Positions 1 through 8,644 of a stretch of 64,000 bases of DNA are shown here, piece after piece (the first letter of the stretch is position 1; each line of letters opens with the position of its first letter). Both the position numbers and the translations under genes were made by a program. The notes below the pieces were generated by a model. It was not told the origin of the DNA and made no database searches. It worked only from the letters and a program-made list of their open reading frames with translations. Origin of the DNA: Clavibacter michiganensis. Lineage in GTDB: Bacteria; Actinomycetota; Actinomycetes; Actinomycetales; Microbacteriaceae. The DNA lies in NCBI RefSeq assembly GCF_016907085.1, contig NZ_JAFBBJ010000001.1, forward strand, positions 1,550,001-1,614,000, read 5' to 3'.

Positions 1-2
1 AG

Positions 3-1229
3 ACACGGAAGAGGCTGCTGGTCGTCGGCAGCGGCGCCGCCGAGGCCTATCGGCTCTATTCGCTCGAGTCCATCGCGCGCGCCTTCGACGTCGTGCTCCT
101 CGACGACGCCCCACCGACCTGGCAGTCGCCCCACGTGGTCGACGCGGTCGTCACGCCCTTCGACGAGGCCCTGGACGCGCTCGATCCGCTGCTCGCGGAG
201 CAGCCGGTCGACGGCGTGATGACGTGGGACGAGCGGCGCCTCGACCTCGTGGCGCGGATCGCGACCCGGCACGGCCTGCGCGGTCCGGCCCCCGAGGTCG
301 TCGAGGCGTGCCGCGACAAGTGGCGGACCCGGAGCGTCCTCGCCGCGGCCGGGGTGCCGTCGGCGCGGTCGATCCTCACCCGCACGGTCGACGAGGCGAT
401 CGACGCCGCCCGGGAGATCGGCTACCCCGTGGTCGTGAAGCCGCGCTCCCTCGCGGGCAGCATCGGCGTGCAGCGGGTGGACCACCCGGACGGGATGCGG
501 TCCGCGTGGGAGCTCGCCGACGGCGCGGTGATGGCCACGGTCATCGCGCGTCCCGGTGTCCTCGTCGAGGAGTACCTGACGGGCGACGAGTTCAGCCTCG
601 AGTGCGTCACGGCGGACGGCGCCACCGACGTCGTGGCGATCACGCGGAAGCAGGTCGGCAGCCCGCCCTACTTCGAGGAGCTGGGGCACGTCGTGGACGC
701 GGCGGACCGCGCGAGCGGCTGGGCCGATGAGGCGGCGGACGTGGCGCGCCGCGCGCTCGACGCCCTCGGCGTGCGTGTCGGCGTCAGCCACGTGGAGGTG
801 CGGATCGACGGGAGCGGGCCCCGGATCATCGAGGTGAACGGCCGGCTCGGCGGGGACCTGATCCCGCACCTGGTGCACCTCGCCACCGGCGTGGACCTGT
901 CGCTCGCCGCCGCCTGCGTCGCCACGGGGGTCGAGGTCCCCCGGGCTCCCGTGATCTCCCGGGCGGCGGGGATCCACTTCTTCACGCCACCGGAGGCCGG
1001 GACCTTCGTCGAGCACCGCGTGGGCTCCTGGGCGGACGAGCCCTGGGTCGAGCGCTGCGTGTGGGTCCGCGCCCACGGCGACCGGATGGGGCTGCCGCCC
1101 GACGTCTTCATGGCGCGCCTCGGCTTCGCGGTGCTCACGGGGGACGACGCCGAGACCGTGCGGGAGCGCGCCCGCATCGCCGCCGCGGGCACCCGCATCA
1201 CCATGGGCTCCGCGGCGGTCGCCCGATGA
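3..1229 (+). CDS. ATP-grasp carboxylate-amine ligase (5' end cut by window)
   Basis: The reading frame is open from the first bases of the window (RKRLLVVGSGAAEAYRLY reads as an N-terminal Rossmann-like strand), so the start codon lies only slightly upstream. ATP-grasp hallmarks are visible: an ATP-binding lysine in VVVKPRSLAGSIGVQ, the VLVEEYLTGDEFSLEC segment, and the metal-binding EVNGRLGG motif. Such enzymes form an acyl-phosphate with ATP and join it to an amine, as in carbamoyl-phosphate synthase-like and dipeptide ligases. The stop overlaps the next start by 4 bp (ATGA), so the two ligases are translationally coupled. The substrate cannot be read from the sequence. The family call is firm; a role in peptide natural product synthesis is inferred from the neighbours. 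Confidence 0.85.
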   Translation, partial: TRKRLLVVGSGAAEAYRLYSLESIARAFDVVLLDDAPPTWQSPHVVDAVVTPFDEALDALDPLLAEQPVDGVMTWDERRLDLVARIATRHGLRGPAPEVVEACRDKWRTRSVLAAAGVPSARSILTRTVDEAIDAAREIGYPVVVKPRSLAGSIGVQRVDHPDGMRSAWELADGAVMATVIARPGVLVEEYLTGDEFSLECVTADGATDVVAITRKQVGSPPYFEELGHVVDAADRASGWADEAADVARRALDALGVRVGVSHVEVRIDGSGPRIIEVNGRLGGDLIPHLVHLATGVDLSLAAACVATGVEVPRAPVISRAAGIHFFTPPEAGTFVEHRVGSWADEPWVERCVWVRAHGDRMGLPPDVFMARLGFAVLTGDDAETVRERARIAAAGTRITMGSAAVAR

Positions 1230-2509
1230 GCGGCCCGATCGTCGTCCTCTCGACCCTCAGCACCTCCCTGGAGCGGGAGCTCGCGGCCCGCGGGCGAGCG
1301 GTCATCGTGCTGGTCCCCCGCGCCGTCGTGCACGAGCGTGCGCGGCCGGACTGCGCCGTCCGGGGCGTCGACCGCTGGGACGACTACACGGAGCTCGCCC
1401 GCCTCGCCGCCGATCTCGAGCGGCAGGGTGTCGTGGCCGTCGCGACGACCGACGAGCGCTGCCTGCGCGCGGCCGCCTTCCTGCGGGCGGTCCTCGGCCT
1501 CCCCGGGCTCGGCTTCGACGACGCGGTGGCGTTCACGGACAAGGCCGTCATGAAGGCGCGGCTGCGCGCCCACGGCGTCGCGGTGGCGGAGGGGGAGGTC
1601 GTCCACGCGGTCGACGACCTCCCGGACGTCGCCGCGCGTCTCGGCTGGCCGCTCCTCGTCAAGCCGCGCTCCGGCTTCAGCGCCATCAGCACGCACGTGA
1701 TCCGCGATCCCGGGCATCTCGCGCAGCTGCAGGCGGACGGGGTCCTGCGCCGGGCGCCGTCGATCGGGACCCGGCACCCCGCGCTGTCCGCGACGGACGG
1801 GCTCGGGCCGCTCGGCTCCTCCCCGCGGGGCTTCCTCACGGAGGCCTGCGTCGACGTCGACGTCGAGTTCCAGTGCGAGCTCCTGCGACGCGGCGGCGAG
1901 GAGGTGTACTGCCTGCCCTTCCGCTACTCCGCGCCGCTCCTGGAGGCCGGCGACAGGGTCGGTGCCGCCCACATCGGCTCGTCGTCCGAGGACGCCCGCC
2001 GCGTGCGGGACATCACCCGATCCGCCGCCGACGCGCTCGGCCTCCGCGACGGCTTCGCGCACGCCGAGGTGTTCCGGCTCCGGGACGGCACGTGGCTGCT
2101 GGGCGAGATCGGCGCGCGTCCCGGCGGAGCGCAGACGCCGAGGATCATGGCCCTCCAGCACGGCATCGACGTCGTCGCCCAGGCGGCCGACCTCGTGGAG
2201 GGCATCACGACGCCGCTCGCGGTCGAGGAGGCCGAGCAGTCGACGGCGTGGGTCAGCATCCCCGCGCCCACGGGCATCGTCACGGCCATGACGCCCGTCG
2301 AGGAGCTGCGCGCGCTGCCCGGCGTCGTCGACGTGGTGATGGAGATCGCGGTCGGCGACACCTCGACGGGCCCGCTGGGCTCGCTCGCGCACGCCGGATA
2401 CGTCTTCTGCGCCGCGGCGACGACGGAGCGCGCCCTCGCGCTCGCCGCATCCGCGGCCGCCAGCTGCGTCATCGAGACGACGGGATCGGAGGTGACGGCG
2501 CATGCCTGA
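1226..2509 (+). CDS. second ATP-grasp ligase
   Basis: A 427-aa ATP-grasp protein. The ATP-binding lysine is K146 in PLLVKPRSGFSAIST, and the metal-site motif is GEIGARPGG (E294), where Gly replaces the Asn seen in the upstream paralogue (EVNGRLGG). The C-terminal part resembles the extra domain of biotin-carboxylase-like ATP-grasp ligases. The start is the ATG inside ATGA shared with the upstream stop. It is probably a second amide-bond-forming step or the activator of a second building block. The similar architecture suggests an old duplication, but sequence drift is large. Its own stop overlaps the exporter start by 8 bp. Confidence 0.85.
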   Translation: MSGPIVVLSTLSTSLERELAARGRAVIVLVPRAVVHERARPDCAVRGVDRWDDYTELARLAADLERQGVVAVATTDERCLRAAAFLRAVLGLPGLGFDDAVAFTDKAVMKARLRAHGVAVAEGEVVHAVDDLPDVAARLGWPLLVKPRSGFSAISTHVIRDPGHLAQLQADGVLRRAPSIGTRHPALSATDGLGPLGSSPRGFLTEACVDVDVEFQCELLRRGGEEVYCLPFRYSAPLLEAGDRVGAAHIGSSSEDARRVRDITRSAADALGLRDGFAHAEVFRLRDGTWLLGEIGARPGGAQTPRIMALQHGIDVVAQAADLVEGITTPLAVEEAEQSTAWVSIPAPTGIVTAMTPVEELRALPGVVDVVMEIAVGDTSTGPLGSLAHAGYVFCAAATTERALALAASAAASCVIETTGSEVTAHA

Positions 2510-3857
2510 CGCGGTCGCTCCCGGCGCCCCGGCCGACCCCGGCTCGCCCCTCCGCTCCAACCGCGACTTCCTCCGGCTCTGGGCGGGCCAGGCGGTCTCC
2601 CTCACCGGGTCGTTCGCGGGCCAGCTGGTCTTCCCCCTCGTGGCGGTCCTCACGCTCCAGGCGTCCCCGTTCGAGCTCGGGCTGATCTCCGCGTCCCAGT
2701 ACCTCCCGGTGCTGTTCATGACCGTGATCGCCGGGTACTGGCTCGACCGCATCCGCCGGCGTCCGGTGCTGGTGTGGGCCAACATCACGCGCGCGGCCCT
2801 CCTCGGCGGCGCCGCGGTGCTCGTGGCGACCGGTGCCCTCTCCGTCTGGAGCTGGTGCCTCGTCGCCTTCCTCCTCGGGTCGATCACCGCCGTGTTCGAC
2901 GTCGCCTGGCACTCGTACATGCCGACGGTCGTCCGCCGCGATCAGCTCGTGGACGCCAACGCCCGGCTCCAGGCGACCTACTCGTCGACCCAGGTGCTCG
3001 GCACCGCGTCGGGGGGCGTGCTGCTGACTGTCCTGACGCCCGTGGCCGCGTTCGGCTGGAACATGGCCGCCTACCTCGTCGCCGCGTTCCTCTTCGCGTC
3101 GATCCGCGGGCACGAGCCGCCGCTGGAGCGGCCCGTCGCGGGCGAGGGGTTCCTCGTGCAGCTCACCCGGGGATTCCGCTTCGTGTGGGCCGACCTGCCG
3201 ATCCGCGCGATGATGCTGTCCGGCGCGTGGTTCAACTTCTGCGAGCAGGCCCTGCTGACGCTGTTCCTCATCTACGGCGCGAAGGACCTGGGGCTGGATC
3301 CGGCCCTGCTCGGCCTGTCGATCGGCCTCGGCAGCGTGGGGGCGACCCTCGGCGCGGTCGTGGCCCGACGGCTCGGCGACCGCTTCGGCACCCGCGCGAC
3401 CTTCGTCGCGACGATGGGCCTGACGGCGATCTCGCCGCTGCTCATCCCGCTGAACGGCTCGGGCGGCATCGTGGCGGTCGTCTCGATCATCGTCGCCTTC
3501 AACGGCTACGGGCTCGGCCAGACCGTGTTCAACGTGTTCAGCGTCGCGCTGCGTCAGGAGCGGACCCCGACGGCGCTCCTCGGACGCGTGAGCGCGGCAT
3601 TCCGGACCGTCGCCTTCGGCATGCTCCCCGTGGGGGCTCTCGTCGGCGGAGCGCTGGGGCAGACCATCGGCGTCCGGATGGCGATCTTCGTGGTCGTCGG
3701 CCTCTTCGTCGCGGGGTGGGTCGTGTTCGCGCTCACGGCGGCGAAGGCGATCCCCGGCCGCGCGGACGCGGGGACCGGAGCCGAAGCCCAGGCGCCGGCG
3801 GAGGCGGAGACGTCGGCGGAGACGGAGACGTCGGACCGCGGGCGGACGGATCGATGA
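2502..3857 (+). CDS. MFS exporter (EntS/MFS_3-like)
   Basis: A 451-aa membrane protein with about 12 hydrophobic segments. The N-terminus (NRDFLRLWAGQAVSLTGS) is typical of the MFS_3 group that includes enterobactin and drug exporters. A basic cytoplasmic loop with DRIRRRPVLVWAN is the usual MFS loop 2-3 signature. The tail, from about residue 425, is a low-complexity Ala/Glu/Thr stretch. It overlaps the genes on both sides and so belongs to the same operon; the obvious reading is export of the operon's product or self-protection of the producer. Confidence 0.88.
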   Translation: MPDAVAPGAPADPGSPLRSNRDFLRLWAGQAVSLTGSFAGQLVFPLVAVLTLQASPFELGLISASQYLPVLFMTVIAGYWLDRIRRRPVLVWANITRAALLGGAAVLVATGALSVWSWCLVAFLLGSITAVFDVAWHSYMPTVVRRDQLVDANARLQATYSSTQVLGTASGGVLLTVLTPVAAFGWNMAAYLVAAFLFASIRGHEPPLERPVAGEGFLVQLTRGFRFVWADLPIRAMMLSGAWFNFCEQALLTLFLIYGAKDLGLDPALLGLSIGLGSVGATLGAVVARRLGDRFGTRATFVATMGLTAISPLLIPLNGSGGIVAVVSIIVAFNGYGLGQTVFNVFSVALRQERTPTALLGRVSAAFRTVAFGMLPVGALVGGALGQTIGVRMAIFVVVGLFVAGWVVFALTAAKAIPGRADAGTGAEAQAPAEAETSAETETSDRGRTDR

Positions 3858-5104
3858 CGGGCACCGCGCCACGCCCGCCCGACGGGGACGGCTCCGCGGA
3901 GCCCGTCGGAGCCGGGCCGCTGACCCACGGGCAGCTCTCGCTGTGGCGGGACATCGAGGGGCTCGCGCGCGGACGGTGGCACGAGGCCAATCTGGTGCGG
4001 CGCTGGCGACCCGGCGGACGCGTCACGGCGAGCGGTCTCCGGGATGCGGCGGCGCGGCTGCAGCTCAGCCACGCCGGTCTGCGGACGACCTTCTCGTTCA
4101 CCGACCCGCCGAGCCAGCACGTCGCTCGACCCGCCGAGATCGACGTCGAGCTCGAGGTCCTCATGCCGGAGGAGGTCGACGCCTACGCCGCCCGGCCCTT
4201 CGACCTGACGCGCGGGATCGGCTGGCGGGTGGGTCTGATCGCCCCGGGGGACGACGCCTCGGTCGTCCTCGTCGTGCACCACCTGATAGCCGACGGACAC
4301 GGGCTCGACCTCATGCGGGACGACCTCGGACGGCTGCTCCGGCACGGCGAGATCGCGCCAGGAGTGGCCCCGCTGACCCTGGTCGCGGCCGAGACGAGCC
4401 CGATCGGCCGGCGCCGGGCCGACGCCGCCCTCCGGCACTGGGCGGAATCGCTCGACCGGCCCGGGCGTCGTGACGGGCTCCCCCCGTCCGCCGACGTCCC
4501 GCTGAGCCATGTCGAGATGGCGACGGGGGTGCGGCGGGAGGAGCTCGCGGCCGGCCTGCCGCCGCGGGCGTCGCCGATGGCCGCCGTGCTGTCGGCCCTG
4601 GCCCGCCGCGCCTCGACCGACGACGCGGGGCTCTTCGTGCGCATCATGGTCTCGAACCGGATCTCCGCCGAGCGGCGGCGGTGCGTCACCACGATGAACG
4701 AGTGGGTCCCCGCGACCCTGCCCGGATCCGGCCAGGACCCGAGAGCCGCGGCCCTGTCCGCGGCGGCTGCCGCGGCGGCGGGCCTCCGACACGGCATCTA
4801 CGACGTCGACGGCCTCCGCGAGGTGCTCCGCAGCCGCGGGCTGAGCACGGCGGACATGGACGACGCGCTGTCGTTCAACCACATCGACGTGCCCGCGGGC
4901 ACCTCCCCCTCGGCCGGGCCACCGGGCGAGATCAGGGTGGATCACGTCGGGATCACCGTGGGCCCCCGGGCCTACCTCCGCGCCCTGGCGGGAGACGAGC
5001 TGGTCCTCAGCTTCCGCGTGGCCGACGAACCGGGATGGCGGTCGTGGGCCGAGGCGCAGCTGCTCGGCATGCGGGAGCAGCTGATGGCCCTCAGCCGCTC
5101 CTGA
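3854..5104 (+). CDS. stand-alone condensation-domain protein
   Basis: A 416-aa protein with the condensation-domain active-site motif HHLIADG (H142, H143, D147, G148), the HHxxxDG signature of NRPS condensation domains and related acyltransferases. It is one domain long, without adenylation or carrier domains, like free-standing condensation enzymes such as VibH and PapA-type acyltransferases. I see no clear DFGWG-type second motif near the C-terminus (the region reads DALSFNHIDV), which fits an acyltransferase using free or CoA-linked substrates. The start overlaps the exporter stop by 4 bp. It is the last gene of the operon and would catalyse ester or amide formation with products of the two ATP-grasp enzymes. 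Confidence 0.82.
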   Translation: MTGTAPRPPDGDGSAEPVGAGPLTHGQLSLWRDIEGLARGRWHEANLVRRWRPGGRVTASGLRDAAARLQLSHAGLRTTFSFTDPPSQHVARPAEIDVELEVLMPEEVDAYAARPFDLTRGIGWRVGLIAPGDDASVVLVVHHLIADGHGLDLMRDDLGRLLRHGEIAPGVAPLTLVAAETSPIGRRRADAALRHWAESLDRPGRRDGLPPSADVPLSHVEMATGVRREELAAGLPPRASPMAAVLSALARRASTDDAGLFVRIMVSNRISAERRRCVTTMNEWVPATLPGSGQDPRAAALSAAAAAAAGLRHGIYDVDGLREVLRSRGLSTADMDDALSFNHIDVPAGTSPSAGPPGEIRVDHVGITVGPRAYLRALAGDELVLSFRVADEPGWRSWAEAQLLGMREQLMALSRS

Positions 5105-5113
5105 GGCCGGTCG

Positions 5114-5767
5114 TCACAGCGCGATCGTGCTGCCGTCGGCCGGATCGAGCAGCACCGCGCCCGGCCGCTGGCCGGTCGCCCACTCGATCCGTCCGATCGC
5201 GAGATCGCGTCCCGCAGCGGAGAGCACGCGGTCGTGCACGGGGAACGTGCGGCGCGGCGCCGCGGCGAGCACGTAGTCGATCGCCTCGCCGAGCTTCATC
5301 CACGGCGCCGCGAGGGGCACGGCGAGGACCTCCGGCTCGACACCCGCGGGCAGGACGAACGCGTCGCCGCCGTAGTAGAGGACGCCTTCCACGAGGCACC
5401 CGAGGTTCTCCGGGGCGGGCACGGACGCGTGCACGCGGGCGTGGGTCGTCCGGGTGAACGCGAGCGTGAACGGCCCCGCCTCGACGGCCCGGTCGCTCTC
5501 CACGACGACGACGCCGTCCGTCCCGATGCGCTCGGCGACGGCGGCCGTCGTGTAGACGACCGGGGCAGGGCCCGACGAGCGGACGCGGTCGAGCCACTCC
5601 GGGGTCCAGTGATCGGGATGGTCGTGCGTGATGACGATGGCCGCCAGCTCGCCGCGGACCGTGATCTCCTCGGTCAACGAGCCGGGGTCGAACAGCACGG
5701 AGGCCTCGCCGTCGCCGACGCTGAAGGAGGAGTGCCCGTGCTTCGTCAGCGTCAGCGATCGGGTCAT
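5114..5767 (-). CDS. MBL-fold metallohydrolase (UlaG-like)
   Basis: A 217-aa metallo-beta-lactamase-fold protein. The zinc-binding HxHxDH motif is H48-D-H50-P-D52-H53, and later GGDAFVLP supplies an Asp. This short form belongs to the UlaG/YtnP-like group often annotated as Zn-dependent hydrolases of the beta-lactamase fold. The substrate is unknown. It overlaps the upstream TetR gene by 4 bp and should be co-transcribed with it from the regulated promoter at 6337-6365. It converges on the condensation-domain gene, leaving only 9 bp between them. Confidence 0.85.
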   Translation of the reverse strand: MTRSLTLTKHGHSSFSVGDGEASVLFDPGSLTEEITVRGELAAIVITHDHPDHWTPEWLDRVRSSGPAPVVYTTAAVAERIGTDGVVVVESDRAVEAGPFTLAFTRTTHARVHASVPAPENLGCLVEGVLYYGGDAFVLPAGVEPEVLAVPLAAPWMKLGEAIDYVLAAAPRRTFPVHDRVLSAAGRDLAIGRIEWATGQRPGAVLLDPADGSTIAL

Positions 5768-6330
5768 GCGGCCGGCCCCGCCTCGAGCAGGGCGACGAAG
5801 CCGCGGACAGCAGCGCGCATGGCCTCGTCGTCCCGGGTGGCCTTCGCGAGCACGTAGCCGCCCTGCACCACGGCGACCGCGGCGTACGCCAGGTCGCCGG
5901 CGCGGTCCCCCGCGCCGCGCTCGACGAGCACGTCGCGCACGAGTCCGACGAGCTCCGTGAAGTACCCGGAGATCGCCGCCGAGAGCTCCGGATCGGCATC
6001 GACGGCGGGGTCCGCCGTGAGCCGGCCGATGCGGCAGCCGCGGGTGGCCGCGCGATCACGGACGAGGTACGCGACGAGGCGCTCGTGCGCCTCGCCGTCG
6101 CCGCGGAGCTGGTCGACGGCCGAACGCAGGCTCGTCGAGATGGACTCGGTCACCGCCGCCCGGGCGAGGTCGCGCTTGGCGGGGAAGTGGTGGTAGAGGC
6201 TCCCCTGCGTGACGCCGCTGGAGTCCATGACGTCGCGGGGGGAGGTGGCGCTGATGCCGTTGTCCCAGAAGAGCTCCTGGGCTGCCGAGATGAGTCGGGT
6301 GCGGGGTGCGGGATCTGTTGTCGTCGTCAT
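5764..6330 (-). CDS. TetR-family repressor
   Basis: A 188-aa regulator with an N-terminal helix-turn-helix of the TetR type (TQGSLYHHFPAKRDLARAAV) and a variable ligand-binding C-terminal domain of the TetR_C/YfiR type. A perfect 8-bp inverted repeat lies immediately upstream of its start, inside its own promoter, so it is very likely autoregulated and controls the MBL hydrolase gene downstream. The inducer is unknown. Confidence 0.92.
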   Translation of the reverse strand: MTTTTDPAPRTRLISAAQELFWDNGISATSPRDVMDSSGVTQGSLYHHFPAKRDLARAAVTESISTSLRSAVDQLRGDGEAHERLVAYLVRDRAATRGCRIGRLTADPAVDADPELSAAISGYFTELVGLVRDVLVERGAGDRAGDLAYAAVAVVQGGYVLAKATRDDEAMRAAVRGFVALLEAGPAA

Positions 6331-6336
6331 GCCGCC

Positions 6337-6365
6337 ACCATACCTACCTCAAGGTATGGCGTCAA
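6337..6365 (-). promoter_or_regulatory. TetR operator within a leaderless promoter
   Basis: Read on the minus strand there is TTGACG, a 17-bp spacer, TATGGT, then exactly 6 bp to the ATG of the TetR gene: a textbook -35/-10 pair with transcription starting at the start codon. An inverted repeat with perfect 8-bp arms, CCATACCT (6338-6345) and AGGTATGG (6352-6359), fills the spacer and -10. This is the expected geometry for autorepression by the TetR protein. Confidence 0.85.
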
Positions 6366-6473
6366 CGGGAGCCGGGACGCGATGCGGGGACCGCGCGGGA
6401 GGCGGGCGTCGGTAGCCTCGCAGGAGGCGCCGTGACGGCTCCGCCCGAGGGCCGGCGCCGATCGGAGGACCCC

Positions 6474-7925
6474 ATGCCCGAGAACGCGACCGCGACCGAG
6501 GACGCCACTGCAGCCGATGGCGCCCCGGCGCGCTACGACGTCGCCGTCATCGGCGCCGGACCCGCGGGCACCGCCGCCGCCCTGCGCGCCGCCGAGCTGG
6601 GCGCGTCCGTCGTGGTGCTGGAGGCCGGCCGCGTCGGCGGCACGTGCGTCAACACCGGATGCGTGCCCACGCGCGTGCTCGCGAAGACCGCGCGGCTCGT
6701 GCGCGAGGTGCGCTCCGCGGGCGAGAACGGGATCGGCGTGGGCGAGCCGACGCCGCACTGGCCGTCGATCGTCGCGCGCGTGCACGCGCAGGTCGACCGC
6801 GTGCGCTCGCTCAAGGACGAGGCCGCGCGGTTCGAGGCGGCGGGCGTGACGCTGATCCACGAGGGCCGGGCGCGCTTCGTCGACGACCGCACGCTCGTGC
6901 TCGACAGCGGCAGGCGGGTCACCGCGGGCGCGATCATCGTGTGCGTCGGCGGCCACTCGAAGCGCCTGCCCGTGCCCGGCGCCGAGCTCGCGACCGTGCC
7001 CGAGGACGTGCTCGCGCTGCCGGGGATCCCCCGCCGCCTCGCCGTCATCGGCGCGGGCAACACGGGCGCGCAGCTCGTCACGGTGTTCCGCTCGTTCGGG
7101 TCCGAGGTCACGCTGCTCGATGTCGCGCCCCGCGTGCTCACCGCGTCCGACGAGGCGATCTCCGAGGCCGTCGCCGACGCGTTCACCGCGCAGGGCGTGC
7201 GCGTGCGCACCGGCATCGACACGGTGACGGGCCTCACGAAGACGGGCGACGGATCCATCACCCTGCTCTGGCGCGACGGCGACCGCCCGCAGTCCTCCAG
7301 CTTCGACGCCGTGATCATGGCCACCGGCTGGCCCGCCGACGTCGACGACCTGGGGCTCGAGAGCGCCGGCGTCGAGGTGGAGCGCTCGGCGATCCCCGTC
7401 GACCGCTACCTCCGCACGCGCGTGCCGCACATCCTCGCGGTGGGCGACGCCAACGGCAAGGACATGCTCGTGCAGGCGGCGCAGTCCGAGGGCGAGGCGG
7501 CGGCCGAGAACGCGGTGCTCGGGGTCAACCGGCGGATCCCGCTGCAGCTCCTCCCGGCCGGCGGCTTCACCGACCCCGATTACGCGGGCGTCGGCCTCAC
7601 CCAGGCGGAGGCGCGCGAGCGCGACGGCGCGTGCGTGATCGCGCGGGTGCCGTTCGCCGAGGTCGACCGCGCCGTGATCGACGACCGGGAGGCCGGATTC
7701 CTCCTCCTCATCGCCGACCGCCGTCGCGAGCTGATCCTCGGGGCGCACGCCGTGGGCGAGAACGCGGTCGAGGTGATCCAGTCGGTCACCACCGCGATGG
7801 CCGCGGGCGTCGACGTGTCCACGCTCGCGCACGTGCGCTTCGCGTACCCGACATACAGCGCGATCATCGGGATCGCCGCCCGGCGGCTGCTCCAGGAGGA
7901 CGACCGGGCGGGCGAGCTCGACTGA
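6474..7925 (+). CDS. FAD/NAD(P) disulfide reductase-like oxidoreductase
   Basis: A 483-aa protein of the dihydrolipoamide dehydrogenase / mercuric reductase superfamily. It has an N-terminal FAD site (AVIGAGPAGTAAALRAAELG), the redox disulfide C58-VNTG-C63, a second NAD(P) site (LAVIGAGNTGAQ) and a C-terminal dimerisation domain. ATG at 6474 is chosen because GGAGG sits 5 bp upstream. The usual C-terminal catalytic His of the HPT motif is replaced (FAYPTYS), so it may not act as a classical lipoamide or thiol reductase; RclA- or MerA-like quinone/metal reduction is possible. There is no heavy-metal-binding N-terminal domain. Confidence 0.85.
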   Translation: MPENATATEDATAADGAPARYDVAVIGAGPAGTAAALRAAELGASVVVLEAGRVGGTCVNTGCVPTRVLAKTARLVREVRSAGENGIGVGEPTPHWPSIVARVHAQVDRVRSLKDEAARFEAAGVTLIHEGRARFVDDRTLVLDSGRRVTAGAIIVCVGGHSKRLPVPGAELATVPEDVLALPGIPRRLAVIGAGNTGAQLVTVFRSFGSEVTLLDVAPRVLTASDEAISEAVADAFTAQGVRVRTGIDTVTGLTKTGDGSITLLWRDGDRPQSSSFDAVIMATGWPADVDDLGLESAGVEVERSAIPVDRYLRTRVPHILAVGDANGKDMLVQAAQSEGEAAAENAVLGVNRRIPLQLLPAGGFTDPDYAGVGLTQAEARERDGACVIARVPFAEVDRAVIDDREAGFLLLIADRRRELILGAHAVGENAVEVIQSVTTAMAAGVDVSTLAHVRFAYPTYSAIIGIAARRLLQEDDRAGELD

Positions 7926-7947
7926 GGCGACGCCCGGGCGGGCGTGG

Positions 7948-7953
7948 TCGGAT
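7948..7953 (+). promoter_or_regulatory. putative leaderless -10 (TCGGAT)
   Basis: TCGGAT is 6 bp before the ATG at 7960 and fits the window-wide leaderless spacing, although the hexamer itself is a weak match. No ribosome binding site is seen. Confidence 0.35.
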
Positions 7954-7959
7954 GGACGC

Positions 7960-8568
7960 ATGACCGCGCTCATCGTCACGGCCCACCCCGATCCCGACTC
8001 CCTCACCCATGAGGTCGCCCGCCGACTGGAGGCCGCGCTCGAAGCGTCCGACGGCCCCGGCGCATCCGGCGTCACGACGGCGCACCTCGCGCAAGAGGGC
8101 TTCGACCCGGTGTTCGGCATTGCCGACCGGGGCGCGTACTCCGGCGACGCCCCCGCGCCCGCGGACGTCGTCGCCGAGCAGGCGCGCCTCGACGCCGTGG
8201 ACCACGTCGTGCTCGTCTTCCCCGTGTGGTGGTGGTCGATGCCCGCGCTGCTCAAGGGCTGGATCGACCGCACCTTCATCGGCGGCTGGGCCTTCGACAT
8301 CGACGACGACGGGCGCGTGCACACGCACCTCGAGCGCCTCACCGTGCACCTCCTGCCCGTCGCCGGCTTCGGCCGCGCGTCGTTCGCCCGGCACGGCTAC
8401 CTGTCCGCGTTCCAGACGCAGATCGGCCACGGGATCATCGACTACTGCGGCGCGCGCCACGGCGCCCTGGCGTTCGTGCACGACTCCGAGTCGGGCGACC
8501 GCGACGCCGTGGGCGGCGAGGTGGAGCGCGCCGTCGCCGAGGTCGTCGCGGCGATCACGGCTGCGTGA
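7960..8568 (+). CDS. NAD(P)H-dependent quinone oxidoreductase (flavodoxin-2 fold)
   Basis: A 202-aa protein of the NQO1/MdaB/KefF group. It starts with the flavin-binding strand MTALIVTAHPDPDSLTHEV and carries the family signature VFPVWWWSMPALLKGWIDR, followed by F-IGGWAF. These cytoplasmic enzymes carry out two-electron reduction of quinones or act as ancillary subunits. It follows the FAD oxidoreductase in the same direction after 34 bp, so both may belong to a redox-defence group, but each appears to have its own promoter. Confidence 0.9.
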   Translation: MTALIVTAHPDPDSLTHEVARRLEAALEASDGPGASGVTTAHLAQEGFDPVFGIADRGAYSGDAPAPADVVAEQARLDAVDHVVLVFPVWWWSMPALLKGWIDRTFIGGWAFDIDDDGRVHTHLERLTVHLLPVAGFGRASFARHGYLSAFQTQIGHGIIDYCGARHGALAFVHDSESGDRDAVGGEVERAVAEVVAAITAA

Positions 8569-8632
8569 CGCGCGGGGAGATGACGACGGCTGACGTGCGG
8601 GACGGTGCCCGCGCCGGACGACCGGCACCGCC

Positions 8633-8638
8633 TACCGT
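8633..8638 (+). promoter_or_regulatory. leaderless -10 (TACCGT)
   Basis: TACCGT ends 6 bp before the ATG at 8645, with no Shine-Dalgarno sequence between them. No recognisable -35. Confidence 0.6.
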
Positions 8639-8644
8639 CGTGCC

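Noticed and set aside
668..2920. Long minus-strand open frame opposite the ATP-grasp genes
   Set aside because: Arg/His/Ala-rich shadow translation without motifs; the opposite strand carries clear enzyme signatures.
2469..3872. Minus-strand open frame opposite the MFS gene
   Set aside because: Highly charged, repetitive antisense composition; transporter helices on the other strand are convincing.
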